64,000 nt of DNA from Paenibacillus sp. JJ-223 (GTDB lineage Bacteria > Bacillota > Bacilli > Paenibacillales > Paenibacillaceae). Position numbers and translations under genes: made by a program. The first letter of the stretch is position 1. Each line of letters begins with the position of its first letter. Under the pieces are notes generated by a model, which ran no database searches, was not told where the DNA came from, and saw only the letters and a program-made list of their open reading frames with translations. Location of the stretch: contig NZ_CAKMMP010000006.1 of NCBI RefSeq assembly GCF_927798175.1, positions 248,001 through 312,000 of the forward strand, in the 5' to 3' direction. Shown here piece after piece: positions 32,681 to 40,784 of this stretch.

Positions 32681-33193
32681 GTGAATAAAAAGGGACTTTT
32701 CTTTGCCATTTTATCTTTATTTTTAATAACATCAACCGTAACCGCCTGTGACTCAACAAACTCAAGTGAAGAGAATACGTCTAATCCAAAGTCTGGTTTA
32801 TTATCAAGCAAGTCCGCAAGTACACCCCTTACTAATTCTTTAAGTGAAGAAGAGAATAAACCCTCGCATTATATTGCTTCTGGAGGCGCAGTTGTACAGC
32901 AACCTTTTTCCGTAAAGCCGGGAGTTGGACATATAAAGCTTCTAATAAAGAACAACAGCAGCCATGAAGTCAATGTTAGTTTAACGCACGTAGATACGAA
33001 TAAACTGTATTTCGTTAAAACGATGGCTCCCGAGGAATCTTTGGATTGGATAAATCTTTTTGAAGGTTTCGAACAAGGAATGCGTACCGGAGACTACTTA
33101 CTTCAATGGAGTGGCGGTGGTTATCGTGTTGATGGGGAAGTATGGGGATCAGCTGGTTCAGACCCGGACGATATCGTCCATCTATCTTATTAA
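32681..33193 (+). CDS. Lipoprotein of unknown function
   Basis: A 170-residue protein with a lipoprotein signal (NKKGLFFAILSLFLITSTVT then AC, lipid Cys at about 23), a Ser/Asn-rich linker, and a beta-rich domain (GHIKLLIKNNSSHEVNVSLT; TGDYLLQWSGGGYRVDGEVW). I chose the GTG at 32681, which follows GAGG, over an ATG at 32666 inside that region. It is anchored outside the membrane. I do not recognise the domain. Confidence 0.7.
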   Translation: MNKKGLFFAILSLFLITSTVTACDSTNSSEENTSNPKSGLLSSKSASTPLTNSLSEEENKPSHYIASGGAVVQQPFSVKPGVGHIKLLIKNNSSHEVNVSLTHVDTNKLYFVKTMAPEESLDWINLFEGFEQGMRTGDYLLQWSGGGYRVDGEVWGSAGSDPDDIVHLSY

Positions 33194-33246
33194 ACTACCC
33201 TGAAAATTAACTCATGGCGTAACTCTAAAAAAGACAAAACGAAGCT

Positions 33247-33294
33247 AGGCGCAGCTTACAAGATTTTTAAAAAAAAGCTGCGCCTCTTGGTTTT
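33247..33294 (+). terminator. Rho-independent terminator after the lipoprotein
   Basis: AGGCGCAGCTT (33247-33257) pairs with AAGCTGCGCCT (33275-33285), then a T-run. Bases 33295-33578 hold no gene that I can support; the frame at 33401-33601 lacks a ribosome binding site. Confidence 0.85.
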
Positions 33295-33578
33295 TGAGAA
33301 GGTTAAAGCGGCACGCTGCCTTTCTTTGAGAGCTGCATTCGCCTGTACTGGGCACCGAGATCATGATCAGATCATCGTATGGAGTGAGAAGCTTCGATGA
33401 GTGCGGATCGAAGATATTTGTTGCCTTTACGTGTTTGGAGGACTTGCGTTTGCCCGCGATTCCCGAAATACGATCCAGTCGGTCAAGGTTTTTTTGGATG
33501 AAAAAACTCCCCTCACAGTAACAGGGTTTATTATTTCACCTGTCTACCGTATGGGGAGCATATCAATAGATTTGCGTA

Positions 33579-33947
33579 TCAGGCTTTACTGTGAAGAGTA
33601 ACTAGATAACCGTCTGGGTCGGCAAATGTAAAGGTTCGCCCGAATGGTCCATCTATTGGTGCAGATGTAATCTTTACACCTGCTGCAACAAGTTTATCAT
33701 GGATTTCTTGCGTATCAGGGGCATGAAGCCAAAGAGCGACACCAAGTCCAGGCCGAGTACTTGAGCCGAGTTCAATTCCTGGTATTAGATCACGAAGAGC
33801 AAATGCAATAGGCTTTGTTTCAAAAACCACAGCATGAGGTGGTCCCGCCTGTGAGCGGACCAGTCCGAGATAGTTTTGATAGAATTCCGCAGAGCCTTCA
33901 AGATTACTCACTTGAAGTGAAATGAAGTCGGGTCCAATTGCTGACAT
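33579..33947 (-). CDS. VOC-family protein (glyoxalase/bleomycin-resistance fold)
   Basis: A 122-residue single-domain VOC protein: GPDFISLQVSNLEGSAEFYQ, LGVALWLHAPDTQEIHDKLV and FGRTFTFADPDGYLVTLHS, with conserved DPDGY near the end. Such proteins bind metals and act on or sequester small molecules, including antibiotics. AAGGAGG precedes the ATG. Upstream on the same strand lies a broken WYL regulator that may once have controlled it. Confidence 0.88.
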   Translation of the reverse strand: MSAIGPDFISLQVSNLEGSAEFYQNYLGLVRSQAGPPHAVVFETKPIAFALRDLIPGIELGSSTRPGLGVALWLHAPDTQEIHDKLVAAGVKITSAPIDGPFGRTFTFADPDGYLVTLHSKA

Positions 33948-34061
33948 AAAGAAATGTCCTCCTTTTTATATGGGCTATTTGCAATCTTCAAAGTCATGTA
34001 AATAACCTCGCTTTCAGTTTGTATATCTTGATTATACAAGCCTCCTATTGCCAACAGTATG

Positions 34062-34285
34062 TCAGTAGCGTATTTTCATTTTCTCGATTTGTTCTCTTAC
34101 TCGTTTTTTGAATGATTCAGGTTCAGTGGCTACCACATATGCCCCCACCCAAGAATCCAACTCAGCCATTCTTCCGGTTGACGGACACGAAAAGTGACAT
34201 GGTAACCGTCCTCTTTAGATTCAGTAGTTTCTATATAATGGGTCCTTTGCTTCTTCAACTCCTCGAAAAGGGGAATTACCAAAAA
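34062..34285 (-). pseudogene. WYL-domain (YafY-like) regulator remnant, frameshifted
   Basis: Only the C-terminal part survives: VIPLFEELKKQRTHYIETTE, GYHVTFRVRQPEEWLSWILG, then, after a missing base near 34143, GAYVVATEPESFKKRVREQI and EKMKIRY-stop. These segments match the end of HTH/WYL regulators, which often precede VOC genes. The HTH and most of the WYL domain are absent. A one-base loss in a run of G fits the break. Confidence 0.6.
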
Positions 34286-34322
34286 AGTAGCGCTATATCC
34301 TCAAAATGAAGGAGAGTCTAAT

Positions 34323-34487
34323 GTGGCGGAAGAAGGAAGTGTTATATATTCATTAAAAGGAGATTTGAAGAACGAAAAGCTTATCATACATTGGAATAAC
34401 GAGTCCGGAATCATCGTCATGTTCGGCCTTGTCCTTACGAATCTCCCATGCTATATTGGGGGACGTGAGGAGTGGAAAAAACGATGA
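34323..34487 (+). CDS. Candidate 54-residue protein overlapping exoA
   Basis: A frame from GTG 34323, with AAGGAGAG six to eight bases upstream, encodes MAEEGSVIYSLKGDLKNEKL, IIHWNNESGI and a short hydrophobic part ending GGREEWKKR. Its TGA overlaps the exonuclease ATG (34484) as ATGA, the arrangement of coupled genes. No family recognised; possibly the end of a truncated gene. Confidence 0.35.
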   Translation: MAEEGSVIYSLKGDLKNEKLIIHWNNESGIIVMFGLVLTNLPCYIGGREEWKKR

Positions 34488-35239
34488 AATTGGTATCATG
34501 GAACGTCAATGGCCTGCGGGCTTGCGTCAATAAAGGATTCGTGGATTATTACAACGAGGTTCAAGCGGACATTTTTTGCGTCCAGGAGACGAAGCTGCAA
34601 GAAGGTCAGATCGAGCTGGACCTGGGTGAGGGTGTCCATCAGTATTGGAACTATGCCATCAAAAAAGGATATTCCGGCACGGCCGTGTTCACCCGGATTG
34701 AACCGCTCTCCGTCCGTTACGGCATGGAAGAAGACAGCGAGCCGGAAGGACGGATGCTTACGCTGGAATTCGAGGCATTTTACCTGATCAACGTGTATAC
34801 GCCCAATGCCAAGCGCGATCTGAGCCGCCTGCCTTATCGATTGGAGTGGGAGGATCGTTTTCGGGCGTACATTCTGGAATTGGAACAGCGCAAACCTGTC
34901 ATCGTGTGCGGCGATTTGAATGTGGCCCATCAGGAGATCGATCTGAAAAATCCGAAGTCTAACCAAGGCAACTCCGGTTTTACGCTGGAGGAGCGCGGCA
35001 AGATGACCGATTTGCTGGCAGCGGGATACGTGGACAGTTTCCGCCATTTATATCCGGATCGTACGGATGTGTATAGCTGGTGGTCGTACATGCCGAAGGT
35101 GCGTGAGCGCAACGTGGGATGGCGCATCGATTATTTCCTGGTATCGGGCAAACTGCTGCCATTGGTTGAAGATGCCCGGATCGACTGCCACGTTATGGGC
35201 AGCGATCATTGCCCGGTAGGTTTGAATCTTCGACTATAA
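34484..35239 (+). CDS. exoA: Exodeoxyribonuclease III (AP endonuclease)
   Basis: A 251-residue ExoIII/ExoA protein: MKLVSWNVNGLRACVNKGF (Asn 7), CVQETKLQEGQIELD (Glu, metal ligand), YTPNAKRDLSRLPYRLEWED, CGDLNVAHQEIDLKNPKSN (Asp/Asn) and the end WRIDYFLVSG ... GSDHCPVGLNL (catalytic His). It cuts at abasic sites in base-excision repair and removes 3' blocks. I chose the ATG at 34484 downstream of GAGGAG; a GTG at 34472 adjoins that site. A terminator follows at 35268. Confidence 0.95.
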   Translation: MKLVSWNVNGLRACVNKGFVDYYNEVQADIFCVQETKLQEGQIELDLGEGVHQYWNYAIKKGYSGTAVFTRIEPLSVRYGMEEDSEPEGRMLTLEFEAFYLINVYTPNAKRDLSRLPYRLEWEDRFRAYILELEQRKPVIVCGDLNVAHQEIDLKNPKSNQGNSGFTLEERGKMTDLLAAGYVDSFRHLYPDRTDVYSWWSYMPKVRERNVGWRIDYFLVSGKLLPLVEDARIDCHVMGSDHCPVGLNLRL

Positions 35240-35267
35240 TGTCATCATAACTGAATTTCATGCGTTT

Positions 35268-35308
35268 AACCCGCAGATTTCCGTTCGCCGGAGATTTGCG
35301 GGTTTTTG
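35268..35308 (+). terminator. Rho-independent terminator after exoA
   Basis: ACCCGCAGATTTCCG pairs with CGGAGATTTGCGGGT, followed by TTTTTG. Confidence 0.85.
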
Positions 35309-35485
35309 TTTTGACTTGGAACCATATGACTTGTCGAGCTTGTATGTTGGGTGAAGGTATGAGATCGAAACTGGACTTTGGTTGGGGAACGAACTGGACC
35401 CTGGAATGTTTCGGAAGCGGACCTGTTTTAGGTAAGATGAGACAACAGAGAAACCATCGAATATGGGGTAAAGGGAAGGGAAAGC

Positions 35486-36475
35486 ATGGGGAAATGGCTG
35501 GGAAGGGGTTTGCAGTTATTCGGCGGATTCATTTTGACCATGGGCGTTCTGCTCGTGATCGGCATGATTTATGAAGTGCATCAGTCGAGGCAAGATTTGA
35601 GGGATTACATTCCGCCGGGAAAGCTGTACGAAGTTGACGGACGCAATATGCATCTGTACACGACAGGAACGGGCAAAACCACGGTTGTTTTTGCTTCAGG
35701 CTGGGGAACGCCGAATCCTTATGCCGATTTCAGTCCGCTATACGAAAGGCTAAGACCGTATGCAAAGCTTGCGGTATATGACCGGTTCGGGTATGGCTAC
35801 AGCGATTATACGGATGCGCCGCGCGACATCGATACGATGACCCGGGAGATTCACCAATTGCTGAAGTCGGCAGGACAGCGTCCGCCGTTTATCATGGTGG
35901 GTCACTCCCTCGGGTCGCTGGAGGTGATTCGGTATGCGGAGATGTATCCGGATGAAGTCGCCGGCATCGTCATGATCGACGGAGGCAGCCCGAATTATTA
36001 CTGCACCGAGGAGATGGAGATGCCCGAGTGGTATTTCGATTCGGCCCGCGCGTTGATCAAAACGGGCGTGGTCCGTGCATTGCTTCATTCCGACGAGATG
36101 ACGAGCCAGTGGGTCATCGATCCCGGTTTGGTAACGGAGCCGATGCGAAAGGCGGCGACCATCTCCACCTTGAAGCTTGCTTATAACGAAAACATGATGG
36201 AAGAAATGTGGAATGCCCAGAACAATGCAAGGCGCGTGCTGGCCGAGCGAACGGAGTTTTCGTTTCCGCTGACGATTCTGACGGCAGATCCCGAGAATGC
36301 GGACGATCAGAGTATGGCCTGGAGAAAGGATCAAGCCGATTTTGCCGGTTGGTCCGGAAAGGGCAAGCAAGTCTTTGTCCCGAATGCAGATCATGGCTTG
36401 CACAACAGCCATCCGGATGTGGTTGTAAACGAAATTTTGCGAATGCTGAATATACGCGGCGACAGCAGCATATAA
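35486..36475 (+). CDS. Membrane-anchored alpha/beta hydrolase
   Basis: A 329-residue protein. One N-terminal membrane segment (LFGGFILTMGVLLVIGMIYE, about 11-30) precedes an alpha/beta-hydrolase fold: VVFASGWGTPNPYADF, VYDRFGYGYSDYTDAP, nucleophile elbow MVGHSLGSLEVIRYAEMYPD (Ser near 135), and a late NADHGLHNSHPD with the likely catalytic His. GGGAAGGG precedes the ATG. Substrate unknown; esterase, lipase or haloperoxidase-like activity are all possible. Confidence 0.85.
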   Translation: MGKWLGRGLQLFGGFILTMGVLLVIGMIYEVHQSRQDLRDYIPPGKLYEVDGRNMHLYTTGTGKTTVVFASGWGTPNPYADFSPLYERLRPYAKLAVYDRFGYGYSDYTDAPRDIDTMTREIHQLLKSAGQRPPFIMVGHSLGSLEVIRYAEMYPDEVAGIVMIDGGSPNYYCTEEMEMPEWYFDSARALIKTGVVRALLHSDEMTSQWVIDPGLVTEPMRKAATISTLKLAYNENMMEEMWNAQNNARRVLAERTEFSFPLTILTADPENADDQSMAWRKDQADFAGWSGKGKQVFVPNADHGLHNSHPDVVVNEILRMLNIRGDSSI

Positions 36476-36914
36476 AGGGAAGCTGGAGCTGCGCGCAAGC
36501 TGCCGTGATGAAGCGAGCAAGGAGTGTATTCCATTAATGACAAGCAAGAACAAGCGGTGAACAAGATTGACGTTGAAACATGTCCTGCGTCCATGGCAGC
36601 ATCGAGGCTGTTTTGGGTTTCAGGGCTTTTTCATTGATAACGAATGAGGGTCCTTTATTTGCCAGATCGACCTTGGGCCAACAAAATATCACCTGTCAGC
36701 GAAAAAGAATGCTCGATGCCGCCTTAACCCTTTCCTCCGGTAACGCGGAAAATTTTTTTTCTGCAAAATGGCGATTTAAACTGGAAACCTGACAAGTCAC
36801 ATGGTATGTTATATATTTATAGTATGTAAATCGAACCTTGGACTGAACGGTAATCGGACTTGTTCCATTTACATAGCAAAGCAACTATAGATGAAGACAG
36901 GGAGAGGATCGCAA
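36476..36914. other. Intergenic region before ddh
   Basis: About 440 bases with no supported gene. I looked for a lysine riboswitch or T-box, since the next gene makes a lysine precursor, and did not recognise the conserved elements of either. AT-rich sequence near 36800-36830 is the likely promoter position. Confidence 0.4.
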
Positions 36915-37892
36915 ATGGTAAGAGTAGGGATTGTAGGTTATGGGAACCTGGGTAAAGGCGTCGAGAAAGCCATCGCGCAAAACCCGGACATGGAGCTTAT
37001 CGCAGTATTTACACGCCGTAACCCGGAACAAATGGTTGCTGAGGGTCCGGCTGTTCACTTCGAACATATCTCCGCAGCCGAGCAATACATCGGAAAAATC
37101 GATGTCATGATTCTGTGCGGCGGTTCCGCTACCGATCTTCCGGAGCAAACACCTGTCATTGCGCGTCTGTTCAATACGGTGGACAGCTTTGATACGCATG
37201 CCAAAATCCCTGAGTTCTATGACGCTGTAAACGCGGCAGCAGAGCAAGGCGGACATGTCAGCGTGATTTCTACGGGTTGGGACCCGGGCCTGTTCTCCAT
37301 GAACCGCCTGTTGGCACAATCCATTTTGCCTGAAGGCAAAGAGTATACGTTCTGGGGCAAAGGCGTAAGCCAAGGACACTCCGATGCGATCCGACGCGTA
37401 CCTGGCGTCAAAGCCGGCGTGCAATACACCGTTCCGGTAGAAGAAGTCATCGATCGCATTCGCGCAGGCGAAACGCCTGAGCTTGCTACGCGCGAGAAAC
37501 ATTTGAGACAATGTTTCGTCGTAGCCGAAGAAGGCGCGAACCACGACGAGATTCGTGAAACGATCGTTTCGATGCCGAACTATTTTGCCGATTACGATAC
37601 AACGGTAACGTTCATTTCCGAAGAAGAATTGAAATCCGAGCATGCAGGCATGCCGCACGGCGGTTTCGTTATTCGCAGCGGAGTTACAGGAGCAGGCTCG
37701 AAGCAAATCATCGAGTTTGGTCTGAAGCTGGACAGCAATCCCGAATTCACGGCCAGCGTTCTGGTTGCATATGCGAGAGCGGCACATCGTTTGAGCGGCG
37801 AAGGACACAAGGGAGCCAAAACGGTATTTGACATTCCGCTGGGCCACCTGTCCCCGAAATCCGCGGACGAGCTTCGTCGCGACTTGCTGTAA
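36915..37892 (+). CDS. ddh: meso-Diaminopimelate dehydrogenase
   Basis: A 325-residue NADPH-dependent enzyme: MVRVGIVGYGNLGKGVEKAI (cofactor loop), FTRRNPEQMVAEG, DVMILCGGSATDLPEQTPVI, FNTVDSFDTHAKIPEFYDAV and STGWDPGLFSMNRLLAQSIL, GKGVSQGHSDAIRRVPGVKA. It reductively aminates tetrahydrodipicolinate to meso-DAP in one step, for lysine and peptidoglycan. The ATG at 36915 follows GGGAGAGG. Length and motifs match the family throughout. Confidence 0.95.
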   Translation: MVRVGIVGYGNLGKGVEKAIAQNPDMELIAVFTRRNPEQMVAEGPAVHFEHISAAEQYIGKIDVMILCGGSATDLPEQTPVIARLFNTVDSFDTHAKIPEFYDAVNAAAEQGGHVSVISTGWDPGLFSMNRLLAQSILPEGKEYTFWGKGVSQGHSDAIRRVPGVKAGVQYTVPVEEVIDRIRAGETPELATREKHLRQCFVVAEEGANHDEIRETIVSMPNYFADYDTTVTFISEEELKSEHAGMPHGGFVIRSGVTGAGSKQIIEFGLKLDSNPEFTASVLVAYARAAHRLSGEGHKGAKTVFDIPLGHLSPKSADELRRDLL

Positions 37893-37949
37893 TCGTCAAT
37901 ATTCATACAAGTATAGGGATGAGTTGCTAAAAGCACTTCTCTCTATCAA

Positions 37950-38002
37950 AAAGGAGCGAACCTTGCCGGACAAGCATATCCGGGTGAGGTTTGCTCCTTT
38001 TG
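37950..38002 (+). terminator. Rho-independent terminator after ddh
   Basis: AAAAGGAGCGAACCTTGCCGG pairs in large part with CCGGGTGAGGTTTGCTCCTT, followed by TTGTG. Confidence 0.8.
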
Positions 38003-38102
38003 TGTTATAGGGATTTAGCGTAGTCGCTCAATTTCCTCGGATCGAGCTCAAAGGTTCCTCGGCGCACTCGAATATAACTCGCACGCGAGGTACGTTCCCG
38101 CT

Positions 38103-38295
38103 CTGACGAACTTCATGCACCTTATTAGGTTGTTTGGGCGATGGTCGATCGTCTTACGAACCTGAGACATCTTAATTAGGATGTTTGGGTTATTATGGGC
38201 AAGATATCGGCGAATTAGCGTGTCTAGGGTTCGTTAGATTTTTTTGAGGTCGAAAAAGGGTTAAATAAGGTGCCTCAGGTTCGTTAAAATTTCCA
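38103..38295. repeat. Dispersed intergenic repeat, locus B
   Basis: Four copies of a roughly 25-40 base unit lie in the order reverse, reverse, forward, forward: CTGACGAACTTCATGCACC (38103), CTTACGAACCTGAGACATC (38153), GCGTGTCTAGGGTTCGTTAG (38218) and AATAAGGTGCCTCAGGTTCG (38264). The reverse copies share the tail TTAGG-N-TGTTTGGG. Bases 38296-38506 hold no gene; CCACGGAGAT near 38330 has an inverted partner ATCTCCGTGG near 38438. Confidence 0.65.
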
Positions 38296-38506
38296 TGACG
38301 TGAACATGAGCCGTACGGGTGGCAGCATCCACGGAGATGTTGCCACTTGCGAGTGTCTCTCGTATGTTGTGCAACGTCAGCACGCGTCCTCCGGACTCGT
38401 GTGAGGCACATCTGACGAGCCGTACCAAGCGAGGCTATCTCCGTGGTCCGATGTCCCATCTTTTCGCCAGCGGCAAGATACATCAGGATCGGCCTACAGC
38501 CGACTC

Positions 38507-39394
38507 CTAGCTGCTCTTCAGCCAGTGTTCAGGGTGTTTCAGATGTGTCGGCAGCTTGGTTTCCCGGCTGCCTTTGGCCGAATTGATCTGGGATTGGGTA
38601 AGGAAAATGCTCTCCCGCAAATCGGCATGACTCAGGTCGGCATCGCGCAAATCCGCGCCGATCAGGTCCGTTCTTCGCATGTCGGCATTTCGCAGATCCG
38701 CCGCGATCATAAGTGCACCGCGGAAGCTGGTCCCGCGAAGGTCGGCGCCCTTCAGCTTGGCACCGAGGAAATCCCAACCGGAGAGCTTTTTGCGTTTGGT
38801 TTTCCCGGAGCCCGAGCGATGACCACCTGCGCCTGCATCGGAATAGGCTTTGGCACGGACCATTTCGCTGGCTTGCAGCAGCAGGTCGTTCACGACAGAG
38901 CGATGGGCAGGCAGGTCCAGCCGCAGCATTGCGGCAGGCTCCAGGTTGGCCAGCTTCTCTGTTTCTTCATAAGCGTGCTGCAGCTCGGCATGAATAGAAC
39001 GGGTGTCCTGAAGCTGAAGCATTTCCCGCACGTAACTGAGCATCTCGTGAATCTGTTTCAGGACCGGCAGGCAGTCGAACATCTCCGCAGCCAGTTCCGG
39101 ATGTTGTCTCCAGTCCTTGCCTGCGTATGTCTCTTGGGATAACTTCTGCCCGGCGCCAAAGCAATCATAGACCGTACATCCTTTGAAGCCTTTCTGCCGA
39201 AGCCGGTCATGGATGCCGCAGCGATAATCCTGTCCCAGATTGGTGCAGGGCGTGCCGCCCGGTTTGTCAAAGGCGAAATCGGAGGATTTGCCATAGGGCA
39301 GCGCCACGCAGCACAAGCCGAAACATTGCTCGCAATCGGACGCCAAATGCGGATTGCCGCTCGTAGCGGAACGGATATTCAACAATGGGAACAC
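38507..39394 (-). CDS. Pentapeptide-repeat protein with N-terminal Cys cluster
   Basis: A protein of up to 295 residues. The N-terminus has a zinc/iron-type cysteine set: CEQCFGLCC, CTNLGQDYRCGIHDR and CTVYDCFGAG. The C-terminus holds about ten pentapeptide units of the A(D/N)LxX type (AKLKGADLRGTSFRGALMIA, ADLRNADMRRTDLIGADLRD) forming a right-handed beta-helix. Some pentapeptide proteins mimic DNA and protect gyrase; the Cys cluster makes this one different. The first codon is uncertain: GTG at 39394 is two bases from AAGGAA, and a TTG at 39385 has better spacing. Confidence 0.82.
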   Translation of the reverse strand: MFPLLNIRSATSGNPHLASDCEQCFGLCCVALPYGKSSDFAFDKPGGTPCTNLGQDYRCGIHDRLRQKGFKGCTVYDCFGAGQKLSQETYAGKDWRQHPELAAEMFDCLPVLKQIHEMLSYVREMLQLQDTRSIHAELQHAYEETEKLANLEPAAMLRLDLPAHRSVVNDLLLQASEMVRAKAYSDAGAGGHRSGSGKTKRKKLSGWDFLGAKLKGADLRGTSFRGALMIAADLRNADMRRTDLIGADLRDADLSHADLRESIFLTQSQINSAKGSRETKLPTHLKHPEHWLKSS

Positions 39395-39432
39395 TTCCTT
39401 TAGTTCGTATCAATATCAATGGTGTGGCTAAG

Positions 39433-40476
39433 TTAACGGCTTACTCGGGCACACGAGCGGCGCTCGACCACTTCGGTATTCACGCAAATATGGGCTCTGC
39501 TCGCGACATTGGCCGTCTGATTCAGAGGGTCCATCATCAGCCTTACGGCGGTTTGCGCCAAAGCGTCTTTCTTGACATGCACGGTCGTCAGTTCGGGGCT
39601 GATCACTTTGGCCTCGAAGATGTTGTCGAAGCCCATGACCGAAATGTCCTCAGGGACGCGAAGCCCCACGTTTTGCAGCGATTTGACGACGCTGATCGCC
39701 ATATAGTCGTTTTCGCAGAAAATCGCGCTCGGCAGCTCCTTCAGCTCCCGGATGGACTGCTGGAACCGGTCCTGCGGCATGACCATCATCGGTTCGAATT
39801 CGAAAGTCAACGCGTCGTCGACCTTCAATTGCTGCTCGGCAAGCGCGGCCATGAAGCCTTCCTCCCGTTTCGTGAAATTGGAAATGCGAGCTCGGGATTT
39901 CACATAGCCGATGCGGCGATGGCCCAATCCAATCAGATGTTTGCCCGCCTGGTATCCCCCAAGCGAGTTGTTGATGGAGACAAAGTTGGCATCCAAATGA
40001 TCGAAACACGTATCCAGAATGACGACATTTCGGTGGATGTCTTGAATCCGTTCAATCATGGGCGGCGTCAAGTTGGTTCCCAGCACCAACAGGCCGGCGG
40101 TAGGCTGATCCTTTTCCAGATTAGGCAGCTCCTGTTCCAGGTCGTTTACGTCAATCGAAGAGATGACGAGCGTGCTGCCATGCTGTTTGACCTGATCCGT
40201 AATGTGGTGGATCAATTCGTTAAAAAACGGAAGCGTATCGTAATGCTCGGTGACGATATCTGTATTTTTGCAGGCAACGAAACGAATAATAGCATTGGCA
40301 TGCGATTTATGGGACTCCCTGCCAGTCTTGATCGTTCTTGGTTTGTAGCCATGGGCCTGGGCAATGTCCAGTATATGTTCGCGGGTCTGTTCGCTTACAC
40401 CCGGTTTATTGTTAAAGGCAAGAGACACAGCTGCTTTGGAAACGCCAGCAAGCCTCGCGATATCATCGATTTTCAA
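39433..40476 (-). CDS. LacI-family regulator of the apiosidase-like/EutH operon
   Basis: A 347-residue repressor: HTH LKIDDIARLAGVSKAAVSLA, FNNKPGVSEQTRE and a sensor domain with AGLLVLGTNLTPPMIERIQD, DANFVSINNSLGGYQAGKHL and ISVMGFDNIFEAKVISPELT. The TTG at 40474-40476 follows TAGGAGG with seven bases of spacing. It is divergent from the hydrolase at 40785. Two TAAACTAAACT inverted elements flank the operon promoter and are good candidate operators. Confidence 0.9.
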   Translation of the reverse strand: MKIDDIARLAGVSKAAVSLAFNNKPGVSEQTREHILDIAQAHGYKPRTIKTGRESHKSHANAIIRFVACKNTDIVTEHYDTLPFFNELIHHITDQVKQHGSTLVISSIDVNDLEQELPNLEKDQPTAGLLVLGTNLTPPMIERIQDIHRNVVILDTCFDHLDANFVSINNSLGGYQAGKHLIGLGHRRIGYVKSRARISNFTKREEGFMAALAEQQLKVDDALTFEFEPMMVMPQDRFQQSIRELKELPSAIFCENDYMAISVVKSLQNVGLRVPEDISVMGFDNIFEAKVISPELTTVHVKKDALAQTAVRLMMDPLNQTANVASRAHICVNTEVVERRSCARVSR

Positions 40477-40545
40477 CGTACAACCTCCTACCATGAAATG
40501 CATATGTTCAGTATACCACGATTTCATCTAAACTTTCAGTCCTTC

Positions 40546-40740
40546 AACTAAACTAAACTTAACTAAAATATATAAAAACAAAACTGAAAAAAACATTGAC
40601 TGTTTATAAATTGAGTGCTAATATGCAATTGTAAAACGTATTCATTTTGCATTCGGAACTGAAATTATATTAATTTAAGTTAAATTACAATTAATAGTTT
40701 AGTTTATTAATCTAATGTTTTTTTGTTTGTTTAGTTCTGA
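40546..40740 (+). promoter_or_regulatory. Promoter and paired operators for the 40785 operon
   Basis: TTGACT (40596-40601), 17 bases, TAATAT (40619-40624) form a sigma-A-type promoter. TAAACTAAACT (40549-40559) and AGTTTAGTTTA (40696-40706) are inverted copies whose centres are 147 bases apart, close to fourteen helical turns, with extra AACTAAA half-sites nearby (40561, 40729). This would suit LacI-type looping across the promoter. Confidence 0.6.
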
Positions 40741-40784
40741 TCCATATTCATTTAGCTGATCTTCAATCGAAAGGAGCAGAAGAA

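Noticed and set aside
33401..33601. A 66-codon plus-strand frame before the VOC gene
   Set aside because: No ribosome binding site, overlap with the VOC stop, and unconvincing composition.
36476..36914. Possible lysine riboswitch or T-box before ddh
   Set aside because: I looked for the conserved lysine-riboswitch core and the T-box sequence and found neither.
39385..40551. A 388-codon plus-strand frame over the LacI gene
   Set aside because: The minus strand carries a full LacI protein with a good start site; the plus frame is its mirror.
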